DNA from: Trichopria drosophilae
Lineage: Eukaryota; Arthropoda; Insecta; Hymenoptera; Diapriidae
Assembly (NCBI GenBank): GCA_030407085.1
Contig: CM059582.1
Location: 135,987,001 to 136,051,000, forward strand
DNA length: 64,000 bases
Reading direction: 5' to 3'
Positions 1 to 10,385 of the stretch are shown here, piece after piece; within the stretch, counting starts at the first letter, position 1; each line of letters starts with the position of its first letter. A program made the position numbers and the translations under genes. A model generated the notes under the pieces. The model saw only the letters and a list, made by a program, of their open reading frames with translations. It did no database searches and was not told the DNA's origin.

Positions 1-429
1 TCAATAACACGCCGAAAATAAGGATAAATCCTCCCACATTTTCAGGGGAAAGGCAGAAAAACCTTTAATTTCTGCAAGCACTTCTCAAGTATTGTTGTTG
101 CGAACTAAATAAATGTATTTTAATTTGCGGTACCCGTTGGAGGTTTTTCTGCAGTTTTCCCTCCACCATTGCACACCCGAATGGGGGTACTCCTCACGAA
201 GTCGGCTGCAGCCGCAAAGACGGGCGCCTATAGGTCATTATTGTACGGGCCCTTCTAAAATGGCGACGATATCGTGAATTAAAACTTAAAAGAGTCTATG
301 TAACGGATGAGTCACGGCAGTATGGATACATAAGAATTCAGTCTAATGCTTTGTTAAATTATCCGGGATGTAATCTTTGATTAATATTTGCATTGAATGT
401 CGAACGTGCCAAATTAATATTGCGCCTGA
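1..429. other. Unassigned sequence, possibly upstream LTR/U3
   Basis: No reading frame, RNA gene or recognised repeat was found. The segment runs without a visible boundary into the minisatellite and the putative LTR, so it could be the outer part of that LTR or flanking DNA. Confidence 0.3.
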
Positions 430-930
430 TTTGCATGGAGAACTGAATGCTAGTGCTTCTTTTCAATGAAATGCATTTCGGGTATGTACGAGAACTTTGG
501 ATGCTTGTGCTCCAATTTTATACGACTGTTGACTGTATTAACGTCAACAATGGATACTGATAGTTGCATGTTTAATCGAATGCTAGTGCTTCGAATGAAG
601 AAAACTGCATTATCGGTACTCGTATCGAGAATCGGATGCTAGTGCTTCGATTCAGGGACATACGATTTCGTCGGATGCTAGTGCTCCGATTTAGCGGTGA
701 CCAGGAACCCAATAGATGCTTGTGCTCTAATTGGAGGAAACTTGTATGGAGAATCGGATGCTAGTGCTTCGATTCGGGGAAATACAAGTTTAGCGGATGC
801 TAGTGCTCCGATCCAATGGAAATCACGAATCCAATAGATGCTTGCACTCTAATTGGTGGAAAATTTATGAAGACGGAAGCTTGTGCTCCGATTGATGGAA
901 TTATGATTGAATGGATGCTTGTGCTCCGAA
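430..930. repeat. Minisatellite, ~40-bp unit in ~122-bp higher-order repeats
   Basis: The core GGATGCTAGTGCTYCGATT (variants with CTTGTGCT) occurs about eleven times, near 446, 498, 580, 634, 675, 713, 757, 796, 835, 878 and 914. From 634 onward the spacing is about 40 bp. Every third unit is most alike (634/757, 675/796, 713/835), giving a ~122-bp higher-order period. It lies just upstream of a TATA box and polyadenylation signal that look like part of an LTR, so it may be a U3 repeat array. A short open frame at 816-1049 is a by-product of the repeat. Confidence 0.85.
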
Positions 931-1079
931 TTTATGAAATTGATTCATCATATTTATTTATTAGGATTCATCTAATCTTGTTGGCAAGATTTATGATTAA
1001 ATACAATTTGGCATTTCGATATTTCAATTTGATTATGGAAATAATCTAGAATGTTCTAGACAAATTCGAACGTAGGCGT

Positions 1080-1345
1080 TCGGAAAAAACAATTGAATAT
1101 AGTTCCCTAACGACCGCTGTTTATCCTCGTTAGCAACGGCGGTGTATAAATTCGGGAGTCTCCATGCCGTCGTCCTTCTTTCGATTTCGATCGCTTAGCC
1201 GAATAGTTGCCGGTCCGTTTAATTAAAATCGTCGCCATTAAACAATAAAGTTTGTTGTTTGCTCAAGAAACTGTAGTTTCATTTCGCGTTTCGCTCGGTT
1301 ATTGACAATTGTGAAGTATTAAAAATAAATACTCCACAATTCAAA
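1080..1345 (+). promoter_or_regulatory. Putative LTR core promoter and poly(A) signal
   Basis: TATAAA lies at 1145-1150 and AATAAA at 1244-1249, about 95 bp apart. A gag-like frame opens directly downstream at about 1351. This spacing fits the U3-R-U5 part of a short LTR promoter. I could not fix the LTR ends, and no matching 3' LTR was found in the window, so this is an inference from layout. Confidence 0.45.
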
Positions 1346-1350
1346 ACGAT

Positions 1351-1623
1351 TATGTAACAAATTCTGAAAGGTCTGGACCAGCACTGGACTGGTGGTACGT
1401 TGTAGAGCAAGATGTGCTAAATTTAGAGGAGTTCGAATTTAAATTCCAGAAAAGATACAGCAAAGAAGAAGCCCAATTTCAATTAAGGCGACAAATTGAA
1501 TTCGGCTATTTCAAACCTCAGTTAAATGCAAATATGCCCTTATCAAATAAGGAATTAGCCAGAATGATATCGCGACAGTTCAAACAGGAAATTAGGAACA
1601 CCATCGTTAATTGTGATATCTGA
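1351..1623 (+). pseudogene. Ty3/gypsy-like Gag capsid fragment
   Basis: The open frame reads GPALDWWYVVEQDV, then LEEFEFKFQKRYSKEEAQFQ, then a QIEFGYF segment. This is the pattern of the retrotransposon Gag capsid domain: a WW near the start, an EEFE..F..RY helix, and the central helices. Capsid is the structural shell protein of the particle. The frame ends at a stop at 1621-1623; gag-like residues continue in other frames to about 2072, so indels break the gene. No initiator ATG is visible, and the N-terminus would lie in or beside the LTR/primer region. The family call is good; the lineage is uncertain. Confidence 0.55.
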
Positions 1624-1832
1624 AAATGCGATGATTTATTGGACGTACTCTAAACATCTGATGAAACAACGAAAGATTGAGGCGGAACCCATTAGAAGAA
1701 AAAAATGATGTCTGGTGGAAGACGATATCCTATGAAACCTAGAACATTCAACGAAAATTCGAAAACGAAGCCTGGCGAGGAGAATGAGCACATCCGGCGT
1801 GGCGTAATCCACAGGGAAATCAACAAAAATGT

Positions 1833-2072
1833 GTGCCTCGCAGGTACAATGTAAATACAATGGGCTTGAATAAGGAAAAACGAGATGCAGATGAACCTAC
1901 CATATTCGAAGAAATAAAAATCTCGGAGGGCATGGAAAAGAGGGGGCCAGATAAGGAGTCTTGGAAGATCGGCAACAAGGACCAAAATATAGGAATCCAA
2001 TCAATTTTCGAGGATCCCAGAGAATTTCTTACGAATGAAGAAAGTATTCCGGTCAATAAAAAAAAAAGATAA
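1833..2072 (+). pseudogene. Frameshifted gag remnant (linker region)
   Basis: The open frame of about 79 codons is rich in Lys, Glu and Asp and has no recognisable fold. It lies between the Gag capsid fragment and the protease remnant of the same decayed element, in a different frame from both. It is most simply the frameshifted Gag C-terminus. I see no zinc knuckle. It is not a separate gene on this evidence. Confidence 0.3.
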
Positions 2073-2080
2073 CATATGTG

Positions 2081-2212
2081 ATCACAGGTAGAGAGATAAC
2101 GTGTATCTCGGAAGAATTTTATAAGTCTAATACCGTAGTATTTAAAAAGTGTCGGACATTATCAATTACCGGAAAACGAGTGATAGGCGCAACCGGTACA
2201 AAAACACAATAA
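2081..2212 (+). pseudogene. Retroelement aspartic protease fragment
   Basis: Read from 2081, the frame gives ITGREITCISEEFYKSN followed by a CRTLSITGKRVIGATGTK segment. This fits the N-terminal half of a retropepsin: the catalytic loop D-[ST]-G with following hydrophobics and ISEEFY, then the flap-side G.K..GATG.K motif. The catalytic Asp position reads Ile-Thr-Gly, so the active site is lost. It follows the gag remnants in the expected order. The rest of pol is absent downstream. Confidence 0.5.
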
Positions 2213-2229
2213 AATTACAGGTGGTACTC

Positions 2230-2690
2230 TCATGAGCAACAGTTAAAATCGAGAGCGAAATAGCTTTTGTAATTGTACCTTATTTAATTCGAGTTTGTAT
2301 AATAGGGATTAATGTACAAAAAGAGTGGAAAACTAGAACTGTTGGAAGGATTTGAAGGTTACGTGGATTCACGTGACCGATCTCAGTGTGTTTGCATTGC
2401 CTTTCTTGTTTTCCATTATCATTAACGTATTCTCGAGGAATTCGCCCCGGAGGGGAGGGGCCTCCATGTACCCGCGTCACTTGTTCACCGCGGACTTCTC
2501 ATTCGTTCCCCATCAACTGTCGTAAAGTGTCGTCGCTCAACGAAGACTGCGAAGCTACGCCTCGCCCGGATCCAGGAAGCAGCTCGAGCAGCCGACATTG
2601 GTGAGTAACATTATCTCGTCCATTGCACGACAAATCGTTCATCATAAAACATCGCGTGTGTCCCAAGGACCGCAGTTTCACCCGTCATAT
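2230..2690. other. Unassigned; possible host exon with splice donor at 2601
   Basis: No known protein was recognised. The stretch 2450-2600 is GC-richer than its surroundings. It ends in CATTG|GTGAGTAAC, a good match to an insect 5' splice site. The short open frame across it (2386-2604) has no family resemblance. It could be an untranslated first exon or chance. Confidence 0.2.
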
Positions 2691-2696
2691 GAGCGC

Positions 2697-3262
2697 GTCA
2701 ATATGTAAAAAAATATATATAGACATACAAAAAAATATGTACATAGACATGCAAAAAAATATATGCATAGACATGCAAAAAATATACTCTTGCTGAACAT
2801 TTTGAATTGTTATTATCATTATTAGTATTATTATTATCGCGTACGAATACATATTATAAATATGTATAATTATCAATTAATATACCAGACTAAATTTTCT
2901 ATTAACTAAGGGCATGGGTTTTTTTATTAACTAATTTCCTTTACATAATAATCAAGATGAGTCAGCATAGATATAGTTTTCCTTTCCTAATTATTCATCC
3001 CATCAATCACTTGGGAATCTTTTCTTACCTGGGTTCTCCATAAATATCACGCATGTAAGTATCAGAATTCAGTATCAGTTTATATTTAGGGCGTTTGAGG
3101 CTGATTCCTTCCACCAAAGCCTCACTGAAGAGTTCAGATGCGGAGGGGATTGAACGAAACGACACGCATGTATCTTTTTAATTTTTATTTATTTGTATAT
3201 TTTTTTGCATGCCTATGTATATTTTTTTGATTGTCTATATATATTTTTTTAGAGATTATATA
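2697..3262. repeat. AT-rich foldback (MITE-like) repeat
   Basis: The left arm (about 2700-2770) has units of 'agacatgcaaaaaaatatat'. The right arm (about 3189-3260) is its reverse complement with a few changes. About 420 bp of unrelated sequence lies between. The arms also contain short direct subrepeats. There is no coding capacity. Target duplications could not be read in such AT-rich flanks. Confidence 0.6.
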
Positions 3263-3625
3263 TTGTTATATTAATTGCCTTTCTTTCTTTTGATTTCTAA
3301 TAATGCATGCTAACAAATCATATTCACATACCACTCTATTCCTAGTAACTGTCAAATCGAAATTGTATCAACTTTATAGTTATTGAATATAATTTTATCT
3401 TTCCTTTTTTCTATTGCCTTTTTTTGTTGTTAATTTCATTACTAGTTGAGATTATAAACATTTCGACAAGACCTAACGAGTGTGAATCCGAGCGATTACG
3501 ACGGAAGGTGTTTGAAATGTTTATGAAATGTCCTAACTATGATATTTTAACATCTAATGCAATTGGCAGGTCTAAGCCGTTAATTATTTTATTTTAATTC
3601 TTAGAGAAGTTACTACATGATCATC
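3263..3625. other. AT-rich spacer, nothing recognised
   Basis: Low-complexity AT-rich DNA between the foldback repeat and the Transib remnant. It may include the Transib 5' untranslated part, but I cannot see a terminal repeat. Confidence 0.3.
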
Positions 3626-3629
3626 GATA

Positions 3630-4944
3630 TGTGGTTCTAAATACAAATCGGCATATGAAGCAAGTCTGGCTCCAGTTAAAAAGGTATTCCCAAATGAAGA
3701 TCTTGTTTCATCATTACCTCAAAATTAACTCGAAATGCTTACCAAAATATTTGGAATTTGCAAAATAAATACGGAACTGTTCTTTTACCATGCAAACAAG
3801 TAGAAGAAGGGAAAAGCGAGGTTATCCCGATGATATCATAGTTACCGAGGGAAGCGCAGAAGTGAAATTCCAGTCACTATTACATCTTATTTCATAGAGA
3901 TTATTGCAAGTACTAAACGATGTGATAAAATCGTTATCACGAGGAACTGGTGGTAAAATAACACTTATTATAAAGTGGGGATGTGATGGAAGCTCGGGAC
4001 AAAGTCAATATAAATAAAAATTCACTACTGCTGAAGCTCCAGATGGAATTGTTTTGTTTCCGTTGTCCTATTGCAATTGGTAGCCAGACATTCGAACATT
4101 GAAGAAACGATAATTTGGAAAAACCCACGACCTTAATCTCCTCCATACTGCTCACCACTCAGGTTAACTAATGCATTAACAGACACTACATGCTCCATGC
4201 ATTTCCTTCTGTGTGATGGAACATCAAAAGATTTTAATAGCATTGATAATGAGCACATCAGATATAAAATTAATACTGAAAAATGGCAAGCACGAAAACA
4301 GTGAAAAGGATAATGCCGCTCAACTCAAAAAAAAGGATTTCATGTTGAGTTAGGACTCAAAGTCGACTACCCTAAACAAGGATTTGGCAGTAGTAACGAC
4401 GGCAATGCTGCTCCTCGATTTTTTCAAAAATTCTTTAATGTTTGCTCGTATCCTTGAAGATTTAATTCATAGATGTCACGTCATTTTACAAGCGGCTATG
4501 CAGTAGACATTCCTCGTTTTAAAGCGTACTATGAAGGTGTTGCGAGACAATTTGTAGAACTCTATGACTGGTACAAGATGCCCTCTGCAGTATACAAAAT
4601 CTTAATGCATGGATACCAAATTATCAAATGGGCACCATTACCAATTGGTCAGCTACCGGAAGATTCCTAAGAATTGAGGAATAAGGACATAAAAAACTAT
4701 CGATTATACCACACTCAAAAAACTTCGCGTAAACAGTCCATGCCAGATATAGGCTTCTGATATCATAGGGTCCACTAATCACCAGCTTTTGTAATGTACG
4801 ACCAAAAGAAGGAAAATCCCTACCTTCCGATGCGTTGCAATTGCTACTATGCCCAAATCCAGGTAATCGTTTTCCGGAAGAAATTGTTGACCATGAATAT
4901 GATGCCGACGATGAAGGTAATGATTCTATTTGTGAAAATGTGTC
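3630..4944 (+). pseudogene. Transib-family (RAG1-related) transposase pseudogene
   Basis: Transib transposases are DDE enzymes that cut and join transposon ends; RAG1 derives from this superfamily. The frame from 3841 reads VTEGSAEVKFQSLL, then after one TAG reaches IIKWGCDGSSGQSQY at 3976-4020. This is the first catalytic block, with Asp at 3985-3987. A frame change follows, with IIWKNPRP around 4110-4135. Next come NDGNAAPRFF (about 4400), a SGYAVDIPRFKAYYE block (4486-4550), ELYDWYKMPSAVYKILMHG (about 4560-4615) and LPIGQLPE (about 4635). Then, after a stop, comes ELRNKDIKNYR, and an open acidic C-terminus runs to the BEL insertion. The gene has several stops and frameshifts and is inactive. 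I could not locate the terminal repeats. Family call is firm; exact limits are not. Confidence 0.75.
4940..4944. repeat. Left 5-bp target site duplication of BEL-1 (+)
   Basis: GTGTC immediately precedes the LTR start TGTTCG. The same five bases directly follow the 3' LTR at 10386-10390. Five bases is usual for BEL/Pao integrases. Confidence 0.8.
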
Positions 4945-5084
4945 TGTTCGTCGTTGTAAACATCGCACTTGTCGTTTAAATAAACCGCGCTTTTGTTTTG
5001 CGTTATCATAATTTCGCTGCTGCGCACTGCCTGCTGCCCCTTATCCTGTTTAGTGACGTCACCGCTGGAAACCAAGCGGAATGA
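4945..5084 (+). repeat. Truncated 5' LTR of BEL-1 (+)
   Basis: It matches the first ~140 bp of the 3' LTR at 9871 (TGTTCGTCG, then the CATCGCACTTGTCG stretch, to GCGGAATGA). At about 5084 it switches to gag sequence (AGTACGTCAGTG). The join shares only one or two bases of homology. Confidence 0.85.
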
Positions 5085-6543
5085 AGTACGTCAGTGTGTG
5101 TATTGTACAGGTGATCACATGCTTCACATGTGCAAACGCTTTAAAAACTTATCTGTGTCTAAACGTTCAGAAATCGTAAAACGAAATCGACTTTGCTGGA
5201 ATTGCCTTAAAGCGCATCCAAATAGCAGTTGCCCGAGTAAATTCACATGTTTCACTTGTCATCGGTCACACCATACGTTGCTGCATCGCGAGGGGGTTAG
5301 TCAGTCGACGAGTTCGGGGAATTCAGAACAATCGTCCATAATTTCGCCAACTATCGAACCAACGCCGACTTCGGCCGAATCTGATAACGCGGTTCTCACT
5401 CATTGTGCGTCGAATAAAGCGATTCGACCTGCGAGCATCTTATTAGCTATCGCTTTAGTTTGTGTTAGCGCCGACTCGGGAAAATCATTGTGCGTCCGCG
5501 CACTCATAGATCAAGGTTCGATGTGGACGTTTGTTTCTGAAAATCTAGCTCGCGCTTTAAGTTCTCGTTGGTTACGAGTTTTTACAACAATTTCGGGAAT
5601 CGGTGACTCTGACATCGGTTCGTCGAATCACGCAGTGAGCATTCGAATTTCGCCTCGACAGTCTTCGAATCCCTCCTTTACAACGAATGCTCTCATTATG
5701 AAAAAACTGACTGCTTACGTCCTTTCCAGTAAATGCGATTTGTCGAAATGGAAACACTTAGATGGGCTTAATTTAGCTGATACCGATCCGGGAAGCTCCG
5801 AGCCGATACAGCTGATAATTGGCTCTGATATTTACGGCACCCTTCTCATAGACGGGCTCATAAAAGGCCCGAAAGGTCAACCGACTGCACAAAATACTGC
5901 ACTCGGGTGGATTTTGTCAGGTTGGACCACCGCTCCCTCCGCCGTGTCCTCCGTTCACACTTTCGTACACCACTGCGCAGGAACCAAACGATTAGAAACA
6001 GCACTCCGACGTTTTTGGGAAATGGAGGAAGTGCCTGTACTAAAACCGTTATCCCACGACGACGAAATCTGCGAGAAACTTTTTCGCGAATCACACAGTC
6101 GCAACAGTACCGGTCGTTATGTCGTACGGTTGCCATTTCATACTAATTGCACAAAGAATATCGGTAATACTCGAAAGTCAGCTGTTCGCATTTCTGCGCA
6201 ACTTGAATCGCGTCTTTCTCGTCGTCCTGATGATTTACGTGCCTACTCAGAGTTCATGCAGGATTATGAATCCCAAACGCATATGAGCCCGGTTACTTAT
6301 GACTCTTCGTCTTACCCAGTGGTATACTTGCCTCACTACTGCGTACGTAAAGACTCAAGCACGACCACTAAACTCAGAGTGGTTTTCAACGCCTCTCTGA
6401 AATCGTCAACTTCCATTTCTCTCAACGATCTACTTCTAACGGGCCCAAAATTGCAAGCGGAACTGAGTGACGTTTTGATGCAATGGCGTACATTTAGGTA
6501 TGTATTTTGCGCGGATGTCACGCAAATGTATCGTCAAATATTA
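5085..6543 (+). pseudogene. BEL-1 Gag zinc knuckles, protease and RT N-terminal part
   Basis: This part of the polyprotein would supply nucleocapsid, protease and the start of reverse transcriptase. The open frame 4993-6558 starts at TTG inside the LTR remnant, so its first ~31 residues are LTR-encoded and not Gag. From there: a CVYC..DHMLHMC knuckle (residues ~35-47), CWNCLKAH...C and CFTCHRSHH (68-93), and the protease block ALIDQGSMWTFVSE (about 170-183; Gln sits where Ser/Thr is usual). The BEL-type linker domain follows. RT begins with VVFNASLK and SLNDLLLTGPKLQ near residues 460-485, then FCADVTQMYRQI, where the retroposon insertion cuts the gene. Relative to the minus-strand copy, nearly all N-terminal Gag is missing. 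Confidence 0.8.
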
Positions 6544-7002
6544 AAGGATAAAGGATAGGAATGATCCCCCGCTTTAATGACATTTTTGCCTGTTCGCGGG
6601 TCGGCTCTCGGGTGGATAGGTCGGACATACAATCGAAAACATTTACAAGACAATACATAACAGCACATAGCAACACCCACCCAGAGCCAGTCCCCCCATT
6701 ACTGCGCCCCGTAGAACGTCTTGAGACCCCTCTGTATCGCATTTGCACGGGGTCTGGGAAAACTACGGAAAACCCAGACAGATACAGTCGACAAACTACT
6801 TTATCATCAGGGGTTACCCTCTGATGGTAAAGCAGCCCTGTCTCCCACTCAGCAATCGGCCTGCTATCTTTGCCGTAGCGGGCGCAACGCTCGTTTTTAT
6901 TTATTTTTCATAGTCACCCTTCCAAGTATGGATCCCTATCAGGAACCTTTCACCTGAAAGAGTGACTGTGCGTCGCACCGACCACAGGGCAATTGCTGTT
7001 GG
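6544..7002 (-). mobile_element. 459-bp retroposon insertion (SINE or truncated LINE)
   Basis: The bases TGTATCGTCAAATATTA occur at 6527-6543 and again at 7003-7019. This is a perfect 17-bp target duplication around sequence absent from the other BEL-1 copy. A duplication this long points to LINE-type target-primed insertion. The left end carries a short AAGGATAAAGGATA repeat, which could be the 3' tail of a minus-strand element. No protein domain is seen, and I could not identify pol III boxes with confidence. Family unknown. Confidence 0.7.
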
Positions 7003-7607
7003 TGTATCGTCAAATATTAGTTGACCCCCGCGACCGAAATTTTCAAAGAATCTTATGGCGATATAATACGGATGACCCAATCTCTGAGTTTCAACTCAAT
7101 ACAGTCACGTTCGGAGTCTCTTGTGCGCCGTATTTAGCATTGCGCGTACTTCAGCAACTTAACCGTGATGAAGGATCGAGATTTCCTCTCGGGTCAGATG
7201 TTATGCATCACGGTCTCTACGTTGATGATTTCTTATTCGGCGCTGAAAATCCTGAGACTCTACTCCTCACTCGTGCTCAGTTAATTAATTTATTAAAATG
7301 CGGTGGATTTACTTTGCGTAAATGGGGAAGCAATGTACCGGAAATGCTAACTAATGTGGATACTGCTAACCATGGACTTGCATGGGAAAAACCACTCCAG
7401 GATTCGGAAGGCATTAAAATATTAGGCGTTATATGGAACCCACTTCGCGATTGTTTTCAGTTTCGTATCAATTTAGAAACACCGATACACTTCACCAAGC
7501 GTTCGCTGCTTTCGCTCATAGCGAAATTGTATGACCCGCTTGGATGGGTGGCTCCGGTGATAGATACTATTACAGCAGCTTTGGTTGCTGCAACTAGATT
7601 GGGATAG
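7003..7607 (+). pseudogene. BEL-1 reverse transcriptase, catalytic part
   Basis: RT synthesises element cDNA from RNA. The frame resumes after the insertion with ILVDPRDRNFQRILWR, FGVSCAPYLALRVLQQL and the catalytic YVDDFLFGAENPETLLL block at about 7219-7263. It then runs through FTLRKWGSN, EGIKILGVIWNP and LLSLIAKLYDPLGWVAPVI, typical of the BEL RT connection. An 11-base deletion after CCGGTGATAG (about 7562), seen against the minus-strand copy, shifts the frame into a stop at 7605-7607. Confidence 0.85.
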
Positions 7608-9764
7608 CCCTTAGCCCGATAGCGTGCGTCAACGATATAACGCGTTTTACGACGAGCTTCCTGTCTTAAACAACCTGTCCATTCCGCGCTGATCCGGGCA
7701 AGACTCTACCGTGAAAATATGCGAACTTCATGGCTTCGCCGATGCGTCGACGGCCGCGTACGCCGCGGTAGTATATCTTCGTGTCGTTCGAGCAGATGCT
7801 TCGACACAAATTACGCTACTTACTTGTCGAACCAAAGTCGCGCCAATAAAACAGCTTACAGTGCCTCGGAATTAAGCGCTGCGGTACTTCTCGCACGAAC
7901 CGCAACTGCTGTACGCCGCACAAAACAATTCACGACGCTTCCGCTCCACTGCTGGACTGATGCGACTATTGTTTTGCATTGGTTGCGTCAACAACCAGTG
8001 ACGTGGAAAACTTTCGTGGCCAACAGAGTGGCCGAGATTCAGTTGTTGGTTCCCGACGCTGTTTGGCATCATGTCAAGTCGTCCGATAATCCGGCTGATC
8101 TCGCATCACGCGGACTAAGTGCTCCAGAATTAATCGGAAATAAATTGTGGTTCGATGGCCCAGCATGGTTATCATCAAAAGACGTTAGTTTTTCCAGCGA
8201 AGTTCCTTCATTACCTTCCGATGCTCCACTAGAACCGCGAGTGCAAGCTTTCATGACGACGCCTACTCAAAATTGTATACTTGACTTGTTGTTACAACGC
8301 ATTTCAAAATGGCAAAAACTCCTTCGTACAGTCGCTTACGTCCTTCGCTGGCGGCAATGTATATCCGGAAAAATCACAAGAGGACCGTTGACTGCTACCG
8401 AAATTTCGAAAGCGAGAAATGTTATATTTCGCTGCGTTCAGTCGTGTTTATTTAATGAGGAGATTCGCGCTTTAAGTTCAGGTCGTCAAGTCGCCATGAA
8501 AAGCAACATATCCACGCTTAATCCTTACATAGACGAGGATGGTATCCTTAGAGTAGGAGGACGGATTTGCCATGCCGATTTACCTGTCGCAGAGAAAAAT
8601 CCACTGTTACTCAGATCGCATCCCATCGCACGTCTGCTTATTACGCATACTCATTATCAGTGTCAACATGGAGGAATGAAGTTAACCTTAAGAACACTGC
8701 GTCAAACTGTGTGGGTCATACAGGCGAAAAAACTAATCCGATCAGTCATATTCCATTGCATCATTTGCGCGCGTCTCAAAACTTCGTATATTTCACAACT
8801 AATAGGCAATCTTCCAGCTCCACGCGTATTGCGCCCTGAACGTCCATTTACACACACTGGTGTAGATTACGCTGGTCCGCTGCAGGTCAGGATCGCTCGT
8901 GGACGTGGGCAAAAGTCCCATCCAGCTTACATAGCCTTATTTGTCTGTTTTGCTGTAAAAGCAATCCACCTTGAACTTGTTTCTTATTATAGTTCAGAAG
9001 CATTCATTGCTGCTTTCAAGCGATATGTATCTCGTCGCGGTTTGCCCCATCGCATGTACAGCGATCAGGGAACAACTTTCATTGGTGCTCACTCGTCTTT
9101 AAAAAGAGCATTTTCCGACGCAATACACGACAATCAGTTTCGTGACCTATTAGCGAAAGATAGCGTAGAATGGTGTTTCATACCTCCTGCCGCCCCTCAT
9201 TTCGGAGGACTATGGGAGGCAGGCGTTAAAAGCGTCAAACACCACCTTAAACGTGTTGTTGGGAATCATAATCCCACCTTCGAGGAGCTGTCGACATTGC
9301 TCTGTGAAATCGAATGTTCACTCAATTCACGGCCACTTGGCTCGTTAACCGATGATGTTGATAGTTTAGATTCGCTAACACCTGGGCACTTCTTAATTGG
9401 AACACCATTAAATGCGGTCCCTCAGCCCACGGTACTCTCCATTCCGGCAAATAGACTGTCACGCTGGCAACTTACTCGCCAAATGTTTGAGCGGTTCTGG
9501 CAGTTGTGGTCGACTGACTACCTTCATTCCCAGCAGCACCATTCGATATGGAAATTTGAGTCTCAGGCTCTGTCGGTTGGGCAGCTTGTATTGATTAAGC
9601 GGCCGAATTTACCGCCTAATAAGTGGCCTCTCGCGCGCGTCCTTAAGTGTCACCCGGGTGATGATGGCCTTACGAGGGTAGCTACCCTGCGAATTGCTAC
9701 TGGCACACTTACTAGATCGATCACGCAGCTTGGTCTCCTGCCGACCGACCTTGAGACTTTTTAG
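7608..9764 (+). pseudogene. BEL-1 RNase H, integrase and C-terminal domain
   Basis: After the 11-base deletion the true frame is displaced until a 4-base deletion near 7872 (TTGG missing after GTGCCTCGG). From there the long frame to 9764 is read correctly. It shows the RNase H part (ELSAAVLLARTA, HCWTDATIVLHWL, and SSDNPADLASRG near 8080-8110). It also has the integrase HHCC finger (HTHYQCQHGG...CIICARLK) and the catalytic core (GVDYAGPL, YSDQGTTFIGA, PHFGGLWEAGVK). The last is the BEL-specific C-terminal segment (GQLVLIKRPNLPPNKWPLAR, about 9580-9640). All three integrase acidic positions are visible. This is the best preserved part of the + copy, but the upstream breaks make it non-functional. 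Confidence 0.85.
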
Positions 9765-9870
9765 TTTGTACGTCTGTAAAAACGTTTGTTCTCGCTACGC
9801 AGTTTCCTCTTTCAGGAACCATTAGTTTTAAGTAATTGCGATGCACGGCAGTGCCTCACGTGGGGGAGAA

Positions 9871-10385
9871 TGTTCGTCGAAGTAAACATCGCACTTGTCG
9901 TTTAAATAAACCGCGCTTTTGTTTTGCGTTATCATAATTTCGCTGCTGCGCACTGCCTGCTGCCCCTTATCCTGTTTAGTGACGTCACCGCTGGAAACCA
10001 AGCGGAATGATGTGCCACCGGTTGCCAGATCGCTCCCGACTGCGGAACAAATCGCGTCTCGCGCTTTCACACTTATTTGTTAACCGACGCTCTAATTAGT
10101 ACCGCGTGTTACATGACGCACCGTTTACTCTCATCGATTCTATGTAAACCTCATCTTGTGATTCTTTGTGAAAAAAGAAATAAAGTGTTCGCAGGTGTAT
10201 GTGGAGCCAAGCTGTATAATTACCTTATTACCATTCAAGTGTGGCACAAAACCTCTAAGTTGCCCCCCGCCCCTTTTTTTATTTGTTCCTTTCAAGAAGT
10301 TTGGGAACCTGGATGTTGAACGGGTCCCAGAAAGAAGACGCGTTTAAACTTTGTTCGAACTCTGTTCAACTTGCATAAACCTACA
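9871..10385 (+). repeat. 3' LTR of BEL-1 (+)
   Basis: It starts TGTTCG just after a purine tract (GTGGGGGAGAA, the plus-strand primer) and ends ACCTACA, 515 bp. It matches the LTRs of the minus copy at 46783-47301 and 53166-53651. AAATAAAG near 10180 is a likely poly(A) signal. The intact family ends appear to be TGTT...AACA; here the right end has drifted to TACA. Confidence 0.9.

Larger units (their letters stand above)
4945..10385 (+). mobile_element. BEL/Pao LTR retrotransposon, defective copy (BEL-1 +)
   Basis: The element is bounded by TGTTCG at the left and a 3' LTR ending near ACCTACA at the right, with GTGTC duplicated outside. The 5' LTR is cut short at about 5084 and joined straight to the gag zinc-knuckle region. 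That deletion removes most of the LTR, the primer site and the N-terminal Gag. Pol is in the expected order: protease, RT, RNase H, integrase. A 459-bp retroposon interrupts RT, and small deletions cause further frameshifts. A second, more complete copy of the same family lies inverted at 46.8-53.65 kb, and comparison with it shows these lesions. It cannot move on its own. Confidence 0.85.

Noticed and set aside
430..930. Regular ~40-bp repeats, considered as a CRISPR array or regulatory operator array
   Set aside because: Both the core and the 'spacer' parts repeat with a 122-bp period, so it is a higher-order tandem repeat.
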